This document shows, in pieces, positions 9,501 through 17,041 of a DNA stretch of 64,000 bases. The notes under the pieces are model-generated. The model searched no databases and was not told the origin of the DNA. It saw only the letters and a list, made by a program, of their open reading frames with translations. Position numbers and translations under genes: made by a program. The DNA comes from Bin87 sp965243255 (GTDB taxonomy: Bacteria > Chloroflexota > Dehalococcoidia > Lucifugimonadales > UBA3495): positions 1-64,000 of the forward strand of contig CBDEUH010000004.1 of NCBI GenBank assembly GCA_965243255.1, written 5' to 3'. Numbering within the stretch: position 1 is the first letter of the stretch; every line of letters begins with the position of its first letter.

Positions 9501-9781
9501 TTCACGTGGGCCGGGTCGGCATTGAAACCGCCGGCCGTCCCAATCCGCCGCTTGAACTCGATGAACGTGTCCAGCGCCGTCAGGTCAACTGCCCGCCGGC
9601 TGGCGTCCGATGGCGGGTTCTCCTCGATTATCTCCTCGCCGCTGGCCAGCCCCGTCAGGATCAGAAAGTCCCGCACCGCCGAGGTGATGTTCGCCTCCGC
9701 CTCAAAGTTCTCGTGCCGCCACAGAATCGCCGCCGCCGCCTCCCGAAAGGCCGGATTGCCCGTGTCCAGGTGCGTAACCAT
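6575..9781 (-). CDS. Large N6-adenine DNA methylase, probable single-chain restriction-modification enzyme (type IIG-like)
   Basis: The 1068-residue protein carries SAM motif I LDPACGSGTF (361-370) and catalytic motif IV NPPW (584-587), which define an N6-adenine methyltransferase of the Eco57I/type I M-like class. Upstream, VDLTALDTFIEFKRR (65-79) provides D71 and E75-x-K77, a plausible PD-(D/E)xK nuclease core. A conserved helical segment around ERRTLGEYYTPAWLARTM (330-347) precedes motif I. The C-terminal 300 residues would hold the target-recognition domain. With nuclease, methylase and recognition parts in one chain, a type IIG-like enzyme is the likeliest reading; a methylase-only defence component is the alternative. 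No specificity subunit or partner gene is adjacent. Residues about 386-402 are encoded by a dispersed 43-bp repeat. Confidence 0.75.
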   Translation of the reverse strand: MVTHLDTGNPAFREAAAAILWRHENFEAEANITSAVRDFLILTGLASGEEIIEENPPSDASRRAVDLTALDTFIEFKRRIGTAGGFNADPAHVKQLDDYLELSKAAGKGVRMGVLTDGKYWLLRWPEAGAVQTARPYGFVLESAEQWLPLYEWLRDSALQSLESIAADRESVERYLGPGSPAYQRDIDTLARLYGEAAEYETIKVKRRLWENLLRAALGEIAQEPAAMDDLFIRHTYLSLVIGMAVQASFGIDLRTVAESDPSDLLQGRRFRDATGLSGIIESDFFAWPDEVGGQDLTRALARRVARFDWPAAPADIAAILYETVIPPEERRTLGEYYTPAWLARTMVRELVEEPRQQRVLDPACGSGTFIAEAVGHFLAAAGDGRNQDFRDYGIDRIGDAGGENLDPKELLDRLREAVTGIDVHPVAVHLARAAWALAARPAIDGAVQAGYDASGSVPVYLGDALQLRFRAGDMFAGQEVTIRVEDEANSELTFPVSLVERADNFDSLMSQVAGDIERGDDPMLALDDHGITDAQERQTLADTIAILQRLHGEGRDHIWAYYTRNLVRPVALSRAKVDVVIGNPPWLNYNQTADVLRDELENQSKSLYGIWQGGRYATHQDVAGLFFARSVDLYLKDGGVIGMVLPHSALQAGQYAKWRDGQWEQRGLTPKGNISRKVERTLAVDFGHKPAWDLEKLEPNTFFPVASCVAFAERRGENAEGTALVGSVEQWLGQAGAGDVRRVSSGITDTSIAGDSPYAGWTRQGAVIVPRCLFFVNETKNAVAVQAGQTVTVNPRRGSQDKAPWRNLDLTAITEQTIERRHLYDVHLGETVVPYGTLEPLQALLPVKRGEYEIPMDAHGPGGVRLAGLERMMRGRWQTISRVWEHNKAKANKLDLHGQLNYYGKLSAQLDWHQDQGDRPIRVVYTSAGQPTAALLDDDSIIVDYKLFWIPCADMQEANYVQAIINSDSLYEAVQPLMSKGQFGARDLQKHLWKLPIPEFDGSEPLHLEIAEAGEAAALGSAARLAELRAERGPGLTVTIARRELRAWLRGSAEGAAVEGAVGRLLG
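8588..8630 (+). repeat. 43-bp dispersed repeat copy embedded in the methylase coding sequence
   Basis: The stretch begins aatcctgtcaatcccataat and ends cctgattccgacca. It aligns without gaps over 43 bases to two intergenic copies at 10308-10350 and 10375-10417, with all three on the same strand. It is translated in frame in the methylase as NQDFRDYGIDRIG, between methylase motif I and the following helix. Confidence 0.75.
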
Positions 9782-9785
9782 GCCC

Positions 9786-9890
9786 CGATTTTACCACCTG
9801 CGCGCCTCTGTGCCCTTTGCGCCTTTTGTGGCCCTTCCCCGCGCCATCCTCCGCGTCTTTGCCCCCCTTGCGTTAAATCCCCTCATCCCA
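9786..9890. repeat. Decayed intergenic repeat upstream of the methylase gene
   Basis: Read on the minus strand, the region contains caaagacgcgga, ccacaaaaggcgcaaagg and gcacagagg units, a low-complexity element of a kind often seen between genes in environmental genomes. It begins just before the methylase start codon and covers where its promoter should be. I see no function in it. Confidence 0.5.
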
Positions 9891-9905
9891 ATGACGCCGG
9901 CCCTG

Positions 9906-9934
9906 TTGACAAGGCCGCACCTTTGTTCTACCAT
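9906..9934 (+). promoter_or_regulatory. Candidate sigma-70 promoter reading into the 63-bp repeats
   Basis: A perfect -35 TTGACA (9906-9911), a 17-base spacer and -10 TACCAT (9929-9934) face rightward. The spacer end and -10 (cctttgttctaccat) closely match the serA promoter candidate at 18263-18291. The next plus-strand gene starts only at 10493, so a transcript would first run through the tandem repeats at 10042-10228. Confidence 0.5.
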
Positions 9935-10041
9935 AGCCCTACTGCTAGCAAATCGGTAACCCAACCCAGCCTGCCAACGAGGTCAACATCACTGCGGTCG
10001 TCAACGGCCAAAAACAGTCAGCTAATCCTAAATCGCACGAA

Positions 10042-10228
10042 CGGTGCGGCCACAGCTGCCATTGACGGAGAACCGACTACCGTCATAGACACTGGAAGTG
10101 GCAACGGTGCGGCCACAGCTGCCATTGGCGGAGAACCGACTACCGTCATAGACACTGGAAGTGGCACGGTGCGACCACAGCTGCCATTGACGGATAACAG
10201 ATTGCCGTCACAAACACTGGAAGTGGAA
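10042..10228. repeat. Three tandem copies of a 63-bp unit with internal inverted repeats
   Basis: Copies lie at 10042-10104, 10105-10166 (one base shorter) and 10167-10228. Copies 1 and 2 are nearly identical and copy 3 has diverged. Each copy can fold as a two-tier hairpin: outer CCAC/GTGG and inner TGACGG/CCGTCA around an 11-base loop. The inner stem survives in copy 3 although its loop changed from agaaccgacta to ataacagattg, and the one stem change in copy 2 (TGGCGG) keeps a G-U pair. No convincing reading frame crosses all three copies, because the one-base deletion breaks the frame. The whole 9782-10492 spacer has no recognisable gene. Confidence 0.7.
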
Positions 10229-10307
10229 GTGCGTAAGAACCCCCCGGCCGTGGGACTGACGGCGACCAAAGTGAATTCCGGAAACCGACCTCAGGCAGGC
10301 TACCCAA

Positions 10308-10350
10308 AATCCTGAAAATCCCAAAATCCCGTGAATCCTGATTCTAACAA
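10308..10350 (+). repeat. 43-bp dispersed repeat, intergenic copy 1
   Basis: The copy begins aatcctgaaaatcccaaaat and ends gattctaacaa. It matches copy 2 at 10375-10417 closely and the coding copy at 8588-8630 less closely, without gaps. Confidence 0.75.
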
Positions 10351-10374
10351 TCCCCAACCAAAGGAGGCCAACCC

Positions 10375-10417
10375 AATCCTGAAAATCCTCAAATCCCGTA
10401 AATCCTGATTCTGACAA
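10375..10417 (+). repeat. 43-bp dispersed repeat, intergenic copy 2
   Basis: The copy begins aatcctgaaaatcctcaaat and ends gattctgacaa, 24 bases after copy 1 and in the same orientation. It ends 75 bases before the FAD/Fe-S oxidoreductase start codon. Confidence 0.75.
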
Positions 10418-10492
10418 CCCCAAGTTGCCCCCGCCGCCCCGTTGCGCTAACCTGTCCCCCGCTGGCCGGAAAACCGGCAGGAGGAGAAGTTC

Positions 10493-13432
10493 ATGGCCAC
10501 CCTGATGGAACGCAGGATCCGCGGCAAGGAGCGGCAGGACATCGCCGACGAACTCCGTCGCCGCGTGGACGGCGAAGTCCGCTTCGACCCCTACTCCCGC
10601 CTGCTCTACAGCACCGACGCCAGCATCTACCAGATGGAACCCGTCGGCGTCGTCATCCCCCGCACCTCGGCCGACGTCCAGGCCGTGGTCGAGTTCGGCG
10701 CCCGGGAGGGTATCCCCGTCCTGCCTCGCTCCGGCGGCACCAGCCTGGCCGGCCAGACCGTCAACCACGCCATCGTCCTGGACTTCAGCAAGTACCTGAA
10801 CAACGTGCTGGAGGTCAACGCCGAAGAGCAGTGGGCCCGCGTCCAGCCCGGCATCATCCTGGAGCAGCTCACCCGTCAGGTCTCCTCCCACGGATTGCAG
10901 TACGCCCCCGACCCGACCACGGCCAACCGCGCCTGCGTCGGCGGCGGAATCGGCAACAACACCTGCGGCGCCCACTCCGTCATCTACGGCAAGACCCTGG
11001 ACCATATCCGTGAGCTGGACGTGGTCCTGTCCGACGGCTCCACCGCCCACCTGGGCGAGTTGTCCCCCGCCGAGCTGGAATCCCGGCTCAGCGCCACCGG
11101 CCTGGAGGGCGACATCTATCGCGGCGTCCTGCGCATCGCCCGCGAGCAGAAGGACGAAATCGACCGCACCTACGCCAAGATTCAGCGCCGCGTCAGCGGC
11201 TACAACCTGGACGAGTTCATCCTGGACGACGGCCACCACCATCCGGTCAACCTCGCCCGCATGGTCGTCGGCTCCGAGGGCACCCTGTGCGTCGTCACCG
11301 AAGCCAAGGTTAGCCTCGTCCCCCGTCCCACTATGACCTCCCTCTCCATCCTCCACTTCCGCACCATATTCGACGCCAGCGAAGCCACCACCCGCGTCCT
11401 CACCCACGACCCGTCGTCCATCGAGCTCATCGACAAGATGGTACTGGACCGCGGCCGCGAAGCCCTCGGCTCCTCCCGCAACCTCTCTTTCATCGAAGGC
11501 GACCCCGGCGCCATGCTCGTCGTCGAGTTTTACGGCGAGTCGGCCGACGAACTTACCGCCCGCATGAACGCGCTCAAGGCCGACATCGGCCTGGCCTACG
11601 CCTGCGTCAACATCCTCGACAGCGCCGGCCAGGCCGCCGTCTGGAACGTCCGCAAGGGCGGCCTCGGCCTGCTCATGAGCACCCGCGGCGACGCCAAACC
11701 TATCCCCTTCGTGGAAGACCCGGCCGTTGACCCCTCCGTAATGGGCGACTTTGTCCGCCGCTTCGACGAAATCGTCACCGAGCACGGCACCACCGCCGGC
11801 TATTACGGCCACGCCTCCGTCGGTTGCCTTCACATCCGCCCGCTCATCAGCCTCAAAGACCAGGAAGGCATCAACAAGATGGTCTCCATCGGCGACGCTG
11901 TTTCCGACCTCATCAAGGAGTTCGGCGGCTCCATGAGCGGCGAACACGGCGATGGCATCGTCCGTGGCGTCTGGACCCGCAAGATGTTCGGCGACCAGAT
12001 CTACAACGCCTTCCGCGAACTCAAGCAAACCTGGGACCCCCAGGGCATCATGAACCCCGGCAAGATTATCGACACGCCCCCCATGACCGAAAACCTCCGG
12101 TACGGCATGACCTACCAGGCCGCCGACCTGAACACCACCCTGGACTTTTCCCAGGACTTCGGCTTCGCCGGCGCTGTGGAAATGTGCAACGGCATGGGCG
12201 CCTGCCGCAAGCTGGACGGCTCCATGTGCCCCTCCTTTATGGCCACCCGCGACGAGGAGCATTCCACCCGTGGCCGCGCCAACCTGCTCCGCGCCGCCCT
12301 CTCTGGCCGAATGCCGGAAGACGCGGCCCGAGCTCCGGATCAAGCTCCCATTACCGACGAGCGTCTGCATCAGGCCCTGGACCTCTGCCTGGAGTGCAAG
12401 GCCTGCAAGGCGGAATGTGAGTCCGGAGTGGACATGGCCAAGCTCAAGTACGAGTTCCTGAGCCACTATCACGAGAAGCACGGCGTGCCACTGCGCTCCC
12501 GCCTGTTCGCCAACATCAACGGCTTGAACCGGCTGGGCAGCCGCTATGCGCCGTTCACCAACTGGCTGGCCGGAACCGCCGTCGGCAAGTCCTTGGCGTC
12601 AAAGTTTCTCGGCATCAGCACGCAGCGCCAGCAGCCGAGCTTCGCTTCGCAGTCGCTGCCCGACTGGTTCGCCGCCCGCGGCAGCCGCGCCGCCGACGCA
12701 AAGTACGGAACCGTCGCCCTCTACAACGACACCTTTATCAACTACAACTATCCCGAAATCGGCATCGCCGCCGTAGAGGTGTTGGAGGCCGCCGGCTATC
12801 GGGTCGAATTGGTCAACGGGGGGTGCTGCGGCCGTCCCATGATATCCAAGGGCTTGCTGAACCAGGCCCGCGAGCAAGCTAACGCCAACATCGACGCCCT
12901 GTACGCCTACGCCCAACAGGGCATCCCCATCGTCGGCTGCGAACCCAGCTGCCTGCTCACCCTGCGCGACGAATATCCCGACTTCATCGACGACGAGCGC
13001 GCCAAAACCGTCGCCGAACAGTCCTTCCTCATTGACGAATTTCTCGCCAAAGCGCACGCCGACGGCAAACTTGACCTGGAGTTTTCCGACGCCACCAGGC
13101 AGGTGCTGTTCCACGGACATTGCCACCAGAAAGCCATGGCCGGCACCGTCAGCGCAATGGCCGTCCTCAATATGCCCCCGGGCTACCGCGCCGAGCTGAT
13201 TAACGCCGGCTGCTGCGGTATGGCCGGCTCCTTCGGATTCGAGAAGGAGCACTACGACATCTCAATGCAGATTGGTGGCCTGTCCCTGTTCCCGGCTATC
13301 GCGGCCAAACCGGATTGGGACGTAGCGGTTATGGGCGTGTCCTGCCGCCAACAGGTGGAGCACGGCGCCGGACGCCGGGCCCGCCACTTGGTGGAGGTGC
13401 TGCGCGACGCCGTGGTTATGCCATCAGACTAA
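10493..13432 (+). CDS. FAD- and Fe-S-binding oxidoreductase (D-lactate/2-hydroxyacid dehydrogenase, GlcD-GlpC fusion type)
   Basis: The 979-residue protein fuses a GlcD-like FAD domain to a GlpC-like iron-sulfur domain. The N-terminal PCMH FAD fold shows RSGGTSLAGQ (79-88) and GGGIGNNTCGAHSVIYGKT near 150. FAD-oxidase C-terminal sequence follows with GYYGHASVGCLHIRP and SGEHGDGIVRG. The Fe-S part has CNGMGACRK...MCPSF near 565 and CLECKACKAEC near 632, giving two 4Fe-4S sites. Two CCG domains end the protein (GGCCGRPM near 777, HGHCHQKAM, then AGCCGMAGSFGFEKEHYD near 905). Such enzymes oxidise D-lactate, glycolate or related hydroxyacids and pass electrons to the membrane pool. Start has AGGAGGAG eight bases upstream. 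Its 3' end overlaps the convergent CARDB gene by four bases. Confidence 0.9.
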   Translation: MATLMERRIRGKERQDIADELRRRVDGEVRFDPYSRLLYSTDASIYQMEPVGVVIPRTSADVQAVVEFGAREGIPVLPRSGGTSLAGQTVNHAIVLDFSKYLNNVLEVNAEEQWARVQPGIILEQLTRQVSSHGLQYAPDPTTANRACVGGGIGNNTCGAHSVIYGKTLDHIRELDVVLSDGSTAHLGELSPAELESRLSATGLEGDIYRGVLRIAREQKDEIDRTYAKIQRRVSGYNLDEFILDDGHHHPVNLARMVVGSEGTLCVVTEAKVSLVPRPTMTSLSILHFRTIFDASEATTRVLTHDPSSIELIDKMVLDRGREALGSSRNLSFIEGDPGAMLVVEFYGESADELTARMNALKADIGLAYACVNILDSAGQAAVWNVRKGGLGLLMSTRGDAKPIPFVEDPAVDPSVMGDFVRRFDEIVTEHGTTAGYYGHASVGCLHIRPLISLKDQEGINKMVSIGDAVSDLIKEFGGSMSGEHGDGIVRGVWTRKMFGDQIYNAFRELKQTWDPQGIMNPGKIIDTPPMTENLRYGMTYQAADLNTTLDFSQDFGFAGAVEMCNGMGACRKLDGSMCPSFMATRDEEHSTRGRANLLRAALSGRMPEDAARAPDQAPITDERLHQALDLCLECKACKAECESGVDMAKLKYEFLSHYHEKHGVPLRSRLFANINGLNRLGSRYAPFTNWLAGTAVGKSLASKFLGISTQRQQPSFASQSLPDWFAARGSRAADAKYGTVALYNDTFINYNYPEIGIAAVEVLEAAGYRVELVNGGCCGRPMISKGLLNQAREQANANIDALYAYAQQGIPIVGCEPSCLLTLRDEYPDFIDDERAKTVAEQSFLIDEFLAKAHADGKLDLEFSDATRQVLFHGHCHQKAMAGTVSAMAVLNMPPGYRAELINAGCCGMAGSFGFEKEHYDISMQIGGLSLFPAIAAKPDWDVAVMGVSCRQQVEHGAGRRARHLVEVLRDAVVMPSD

Positions 13433-15855
13433 CGGACCAGCGCCGGTGCCGCCGGACACAGCACCGCCCTGGGCTGGCTGGCTCCGGTTCGCCTCTGGTA
13501 CGCCACGCATCCCACAGCCGAGCTTTGCGCCTCTCGGCGGAGCCTATCTAACCTGGTTGCCTGCGGAGCCACGCCGAACCGGGTTCCTAGTACCGGCTGC
13601 TCCACTCCAGAAGCCTCCAAGGTGTCCGTATCGTAGGCGACGATGGCGCTGGGATATGCCGGCTCCGATCGGATACCGGCTTCTGCGGTATTCCCGGCAA
13701 TCCTCCCTTCCGGCTCGCCGTTCCAAAGGCCCACTGTGATGTCGCGGTGGGTCAGCACTGTGATGGACAAGGCATCGGAGCCATCGTTGGAGCGATCAAC
13801 GTCGTGCTCCGAATATGCGGTGACCTGCAGTAGGTACTCTCTCACCTCATAGCGCAACGTTTTCCAGGTGAAAGCCACGGTGCGGCTTTCCTCCGGTTCC
13901 AGGCTGAGGCTTTTGCGATACATAAGGCGGCCGCCCAGCTTGTCAACCAGCCTTGCTTCTCCGCTTCCGGCATACGGCCCCAGGTTGCTCACCAATGCGG
14001 TAACCTCCAGCCAATCTCCTTTTACTACCAGCTCTGTATCGCCTTGGGTGCGGATTTCCGACACGGTAAAGTCCACCGTAGGCGGCAGCAAAGGTATGGT
14101 GAAGAATTGCCAGTGGCCTGGTACCTCGACGTAGAAGCTATGATCACCCGGATCGTACCGGCTGGTGCGCCACTCAAACGTTGCCGTTACCGCTTCGCCA
14201 ACCGCGGCGTGAGGCCGACGGCTCTCCGGCTGCTTGTCCGCCGATGGAAAGTGTAGCGTCACCGGAATGTTGGCCGAGACCGGCCCGTTGTTACGCACCT
14301 GCACCGTGATAGTTACAGCCTGGCCGACTACCGGCTCCGGTGGACTTGCGTTTACGCTCACAATGGATGCGTCCACTTCAACCTGCATCAGCTCAAAAAG
14401 CAGTTCAGTCGCCGTATCTCCCGACGTAACATTGCCCTCAACTAACAGCCTGACTCGCAGGGTGTGATCACCTGCGTCGTAATTGCGGGTTTTCCAGGTG
14501 AACGCTACCGTGGCGGTTTCACTCGGCTCCACCCGTGGCGACCTCCGTTCCGGCTGTTTATCCGGGGATGGGAAAGTGAGTTCAACCGGAATGTTGATGG
14601 CATGATCGCCATTGTTCCGCACCGTAACGCCGATTTCTATGTGCTGGCTTAGCATGGCTTGCCCCGACGGGTTGGTGTAAGTACCAATAATCTCAGCGTC
14701 AATACGGCGCGGCGGCGTTGGCGTTGGATAAATCGGCAGCGTGTCAATTACCGGCTGTTGTTGAGCCACAGCGCCGACTATTTTCCTCTTGTTCTCTTCG
14801 TTACTTCCGAGCGGCGCGTGTATCCTGCCGTCGTTTGGCGCGAGGAATACATCGAACCCTTCTGTGGCCAGTGGTTGCGGCGTGCCGTCAGCTATGTCAA
14901 TGACGTACAGTTGAAGCCTGGTCGGTCCCTCCGAATGGACAGCTGTGTTCCACGCCAGGTTGACCTCTCCGCCGCTGTCCGCAGTCCCCCTGGCCGCCGG
15001 AACTTCGCAGTCGGAGACGCCGACGCACAGCCAAACTTCCAGGCCGTCAGTACCAGTCCCTTCCTCACCGCCCACAACTGCCCCAATGTTCAGCACGTCC
15101 CCAATTATCGCCAGGCTCGGTGTGTCTTCCGCAACCGTCAACGTTACTTCCGATGGCTGTACCGGCGTAGTCGTCGGTTCTGCCGTGGGTTCCGGCGCAG
15201 GCTCTGGGGCGGGCTCAGATGTGGGTTCGGCCGTGGGCTCGGCCGTGGGTTCGGGGCTAGGGTCCGGCGTCGGCGTGGCCGTGGGCTCCGGCTCTTCGTT
15301 GACGATGTTGATATATCGTTCGGAGGTTGCGCTGTTATTGGTGGCGTCAGTGTCGTTGAAATTGCTGGACGAATCGACTGTAACGGTGGCGATTACGAAC
15401 TCGTTCTGTGTATTCGGATGGATGGCCAGGTCCCACCCTGCCTGGAGATATGTTCCTGCAACGTCGGCTATGTCGCATCCAGTCAAGCAGGCTATATCGT
15501 CTTCAGGGTCGGTGTTGCCTATTGCCGCATCGCTAACTGATCCTCGCAGTTCAACCGTGATGTTGAATTCGCAACTGCCGGAATAAGTGACCTGGTAGAA
15601 AATCCCCAGATTGTCTTCTTTGGAATAGTCGGGCGGGTCTTTGAACGTGTAGCCGGGGCGGTCGTAGAGACCCATGATCGAGATACTCACATCCCCCGAG
15701 CACGCTTCATTCGCCAAACCAACGTTGGCGCCGCGTCCGGACGTGGAGTCAGCCCCGCTGGCCGGTGAGAATGCCGCTATGGGCACCGAGGCAACGGCAA
15801 CTGCCACGGCCAGGCTTATGCCCAGAAAGGCAATCCGTTGCAGAGCGGAACCCAT
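13429..15855 (-). CDS. Secreted protein with Pro/Glu/Thr-rich linker and three CARDB-like domains
   Basis: The 808-residue protein starts with an export signal (IAFLGISLAVAVAVASVPIAAF), an N-terminal domain with paired cysteines, then a low-complexity linker of EPTAEPTSEPAPEP units encoded by degenerate tandem repeats at about 15170-15298. After a second small domain come three Ig-like CARDB-type repeats (around residues 395-500, 500-595 and 600-710). Each carries a pattern such as VTVRNNGDHAINIPVELTF followed by TFEWRTSRYDPGDHSF. CARDB domains are usually surface adhesin or structural modules. There is no C-terminal sortase signal or anchor helix. It is 25 bases downstream of another exported protein gene, so both probably form one transcript. 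No enzymatic domain is visible. Confidence 0.75.
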   Translation of the reverse strand: MGSALQRIAFLGISLAVAVAVASVPIAAFSPASGADSTSGRGANVGLANEACSGDVSISIMGLYDRPGYTFKDPPDYSKEDNLGIFYQVTYSGSCEFNITVELRGSVSDAAIGNTDPEDDIACLTGCDIADVAGTYLQAGWDLAIHPNTQNEFVIATVTVDSSSNFNDTDATNNSATSERYINIVNEEPEPTATPTPDPSPEPTAEPTAEPTSEPAPEPAPEPTAEPTTTPVQPSEVTLTVAEDTPSLAIIGDVLNIGAVVGGEEGTGTDGLEVWLCVGVSDCEVPAARGTADSGGEVNLAWNTAVHSEGPTRLQLYVIDIADGTPQPLATEGFDVFLAPNDGRIHAPLGSNEENKRKIVGAVAQQQPVIDTLPIYPTPTPPRRIDAEIIGTYTNPSGQAMLSQHIEIGVTVRNNGDHAINIPVELTFPSPDKQPERRSPRVEPSETATVAFTWKTRNYDAGDHTLRVRLLVEGNVTSGDTATELLFELMQVEVDASIVSVNASPPEPVVGQAVTITVQVRNNGPVSANIPVTLHFPSADKQPESRRPHAAVGEAVTATFEWRTSRYDPGDHSFYVEVPGHWQFFTIPLLPPTVDFTVSEIRTQGDTELVVKGDWLEVTALVSNLGPYAGSGEARLVDKLGGRLMYRKSLSLEPEESRTVAFTWKTLRYEVREYLLQVTAYSEHDVDRSNDGSDALSITVLTHRDITVGLWNGEPEGRIAGNTAEAGIRSEPAYPSAIVAYDTDTLEASGVEQPVLGTRFGVAPQATRLDRLRREAQSSAVGCVAYQRRTGASQPRAVLCPAAPALVR

Positions 15856-15880
15856 ACCCGCCTATGCCCGGGGGTGAGCC

Positions 15881-16948
15881 TCAGTTGGGCCTCTTATAGA
15901 GCAGCATCACCGCCCCGGCTGCTGATTCGCCCTCGTCTACTGAAACGGACATAGTATGCAAGCTGGTCTTGCCGTCGTCCCGCTCCAAGGTGAAAGACGC
16001 TGCATGAAGCAACTCATCCCCTAACGCAAAAGTAGTGATGGCATCATCGACTATCGTGGCAGCCAGGGTTTCCGACCCCTCGGCCTGCTGCCTGGTTATC
16101 AACGCCGCTGACGATGCGTGTATCTCTTGGGTCTTGATGGTATGAGGAATTACGAAGTGGACCGGGTGGGACTCTCCGCCGTCCGATGTAGCGCTAAACA
16201 TCACGAAAGCGTTACAAGCTCCGTTCTGCCAATCGTAGTAGCTGACCTTGTTGTTTCCGTCGGGGTCGCCGTTGTGGCTGACCATATCCAAGTGGTCGGC
16301 CTCGGGCAAACTTCCATTATGAGCGCCTATCACCTCGTTGATGGCCAGCACCAGCAGGTTGCTACCCAACTCCTGCTCCCCCGTTTCCCCATCTGTCGGG
16401 TCGTGCTTCCAGATTGCCGCCGCCGGATCGCAGGTTGGCCCATCCTGCCCATCGGCCGCCAACTCGCACGCCAGGTAAGCTACTATCCAGCCCTGATCGT
16501 CGTAGTAAACAGTAATGTCCTGCGGGGGCACAGCCACTCCGGCAGCCGCGACCATCGGCAGAGTTACAATGCCAAAGTTGGCGCCGATGTCCACTGGGCG
16601 GCCGGCAGCCTGGGCGCGGATGCTGTTGCCTTCGTCGGGCATCACCAAGAGGCTGCCGGTGATGCCGTACACGTTCAAGGCTAGAGGATTCCCCTCTTCG
16701 TCAGTAAAGCGATAGTAGGCGGAAAACCCTGCTTCGTCCTTGCGAAATGCCGTCCCCGCGTCGTCTGCCGACACGGCGAAGTGAGCCGGAGCGGTCAGCT
16801 CGACAACATCAGGCAGGATGCTATCCGTTAGGCGGCCCTCCGCTGCCGGCTGAACGTACAGCCACGAGGCCATGGCGAGGGCCAGCAGCGCCGTCAGCGC
16901 GGTGCCCCGGCGGAGAGCACGTAGGGTTACATAACGAATCCCAATCAT
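15881..16948 (-). CDS. Exported protein of unknown function
   Basis: The 355-residue product has a basic N-terminus and hydrophobic segment (GTALTALLALAMASWLYVQPAAEG) typical of a signal peptide or anchor. The mature part is acidic and beta-rich, with two cysteine pairs (ACELAADGQDGPTCDPA and NGACNAFVMF) that could form disulfides outside the cell. I do not recognise a family. It lies directly upstream of the CARDB-repeat gene and the two may act together at the cell surface. A promoter candidate ends only eight bases before the start codon, so translation may begin on a very short leader or none. Confidence 0.6.
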   Translation of the reverse strand: MIGIRYVTLRALRRGTALTALLALAMASWLYVQPAAEGRLTDSILPDVVELTAPAHFAVSADDAGTAFRKDEAGFSAYYRFTDEEGNPLALNVYGITGSLLVMPDEGNSIRAQAAGRPVDIGANFGIVTLPMVAAAGVAVPPQDITVYYDDQGWIVAYLACELAADGQDGPTCDPAAAIWKHDPTDGETGEQELGSNLLVLAINEVIGAHNGSLPEADHLDMVSHNGDPDGNNKVSYYDWQNGACNAFVMFSATSDGGESHPVHFVIPHTIKTQEIHASSAALITRQQAEGSETLAATIVDDAITTFALGDELLHAASFTLERDDGKTSLHTMSVSVDEGESAAGAVMLLYKRPN

Positions 16949-16956
16949 GGGCCGGC

Positions 16957-16985
16957 AGGTTAGCCGGCATTGGTCGCCATGTCAA
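16957..16985 (-). promoter_or_regulatory. Promoter candidate for the two exported-protein genes
   Basis: On the minus strand TTGACA (16985-16980), a 17-base spacer and TAACCT (16962-16957) form a sigma-70-like promoter. Initiation about seven bases further on would fall within two or three bases of the ATG at 16948, implying a nearly leaderless message. Confidence 0.45.
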
Positions 16986-17041
16986 GACTTCTTTGAGATG
17001 AATTTTAGAAAGCCCTACAATAGGCCGCCGCCAATTTCGGC

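Noticed and set aside
10042..10228. Tandem repeats as a CRISPR array
   Set aside because: The units are contiguous 63-bp copies with no variable spacers, and there are no cas genes in the window.
10042..10228. Repeats as a type III toxin-antitoxin RNA
   Set aside because: There is a promoter and repeats, but the next gene is a large oxidoreductase and no ToxN-like endoribonuclease is nearby.
10018..10269. An 83-codon minus-strand frame across the 63-bp repeats
   Set aside because: It uses a TTG start with no ribosome site. The one-base deletion between copies 2 and 3 shifts the frame, so the third repeat no longer encodes the same residues. Stem preservation argues for RNA instead.
10208..12481. 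A 757-codon open frame on the minus strand
   Set aside because: It runs antisense to the FAD/Fe-S oxidoreductase and is made of Gly, Ala, Val, Asp and His runs, the mirror of GC-rich coding sequence. No domain is recognisable.
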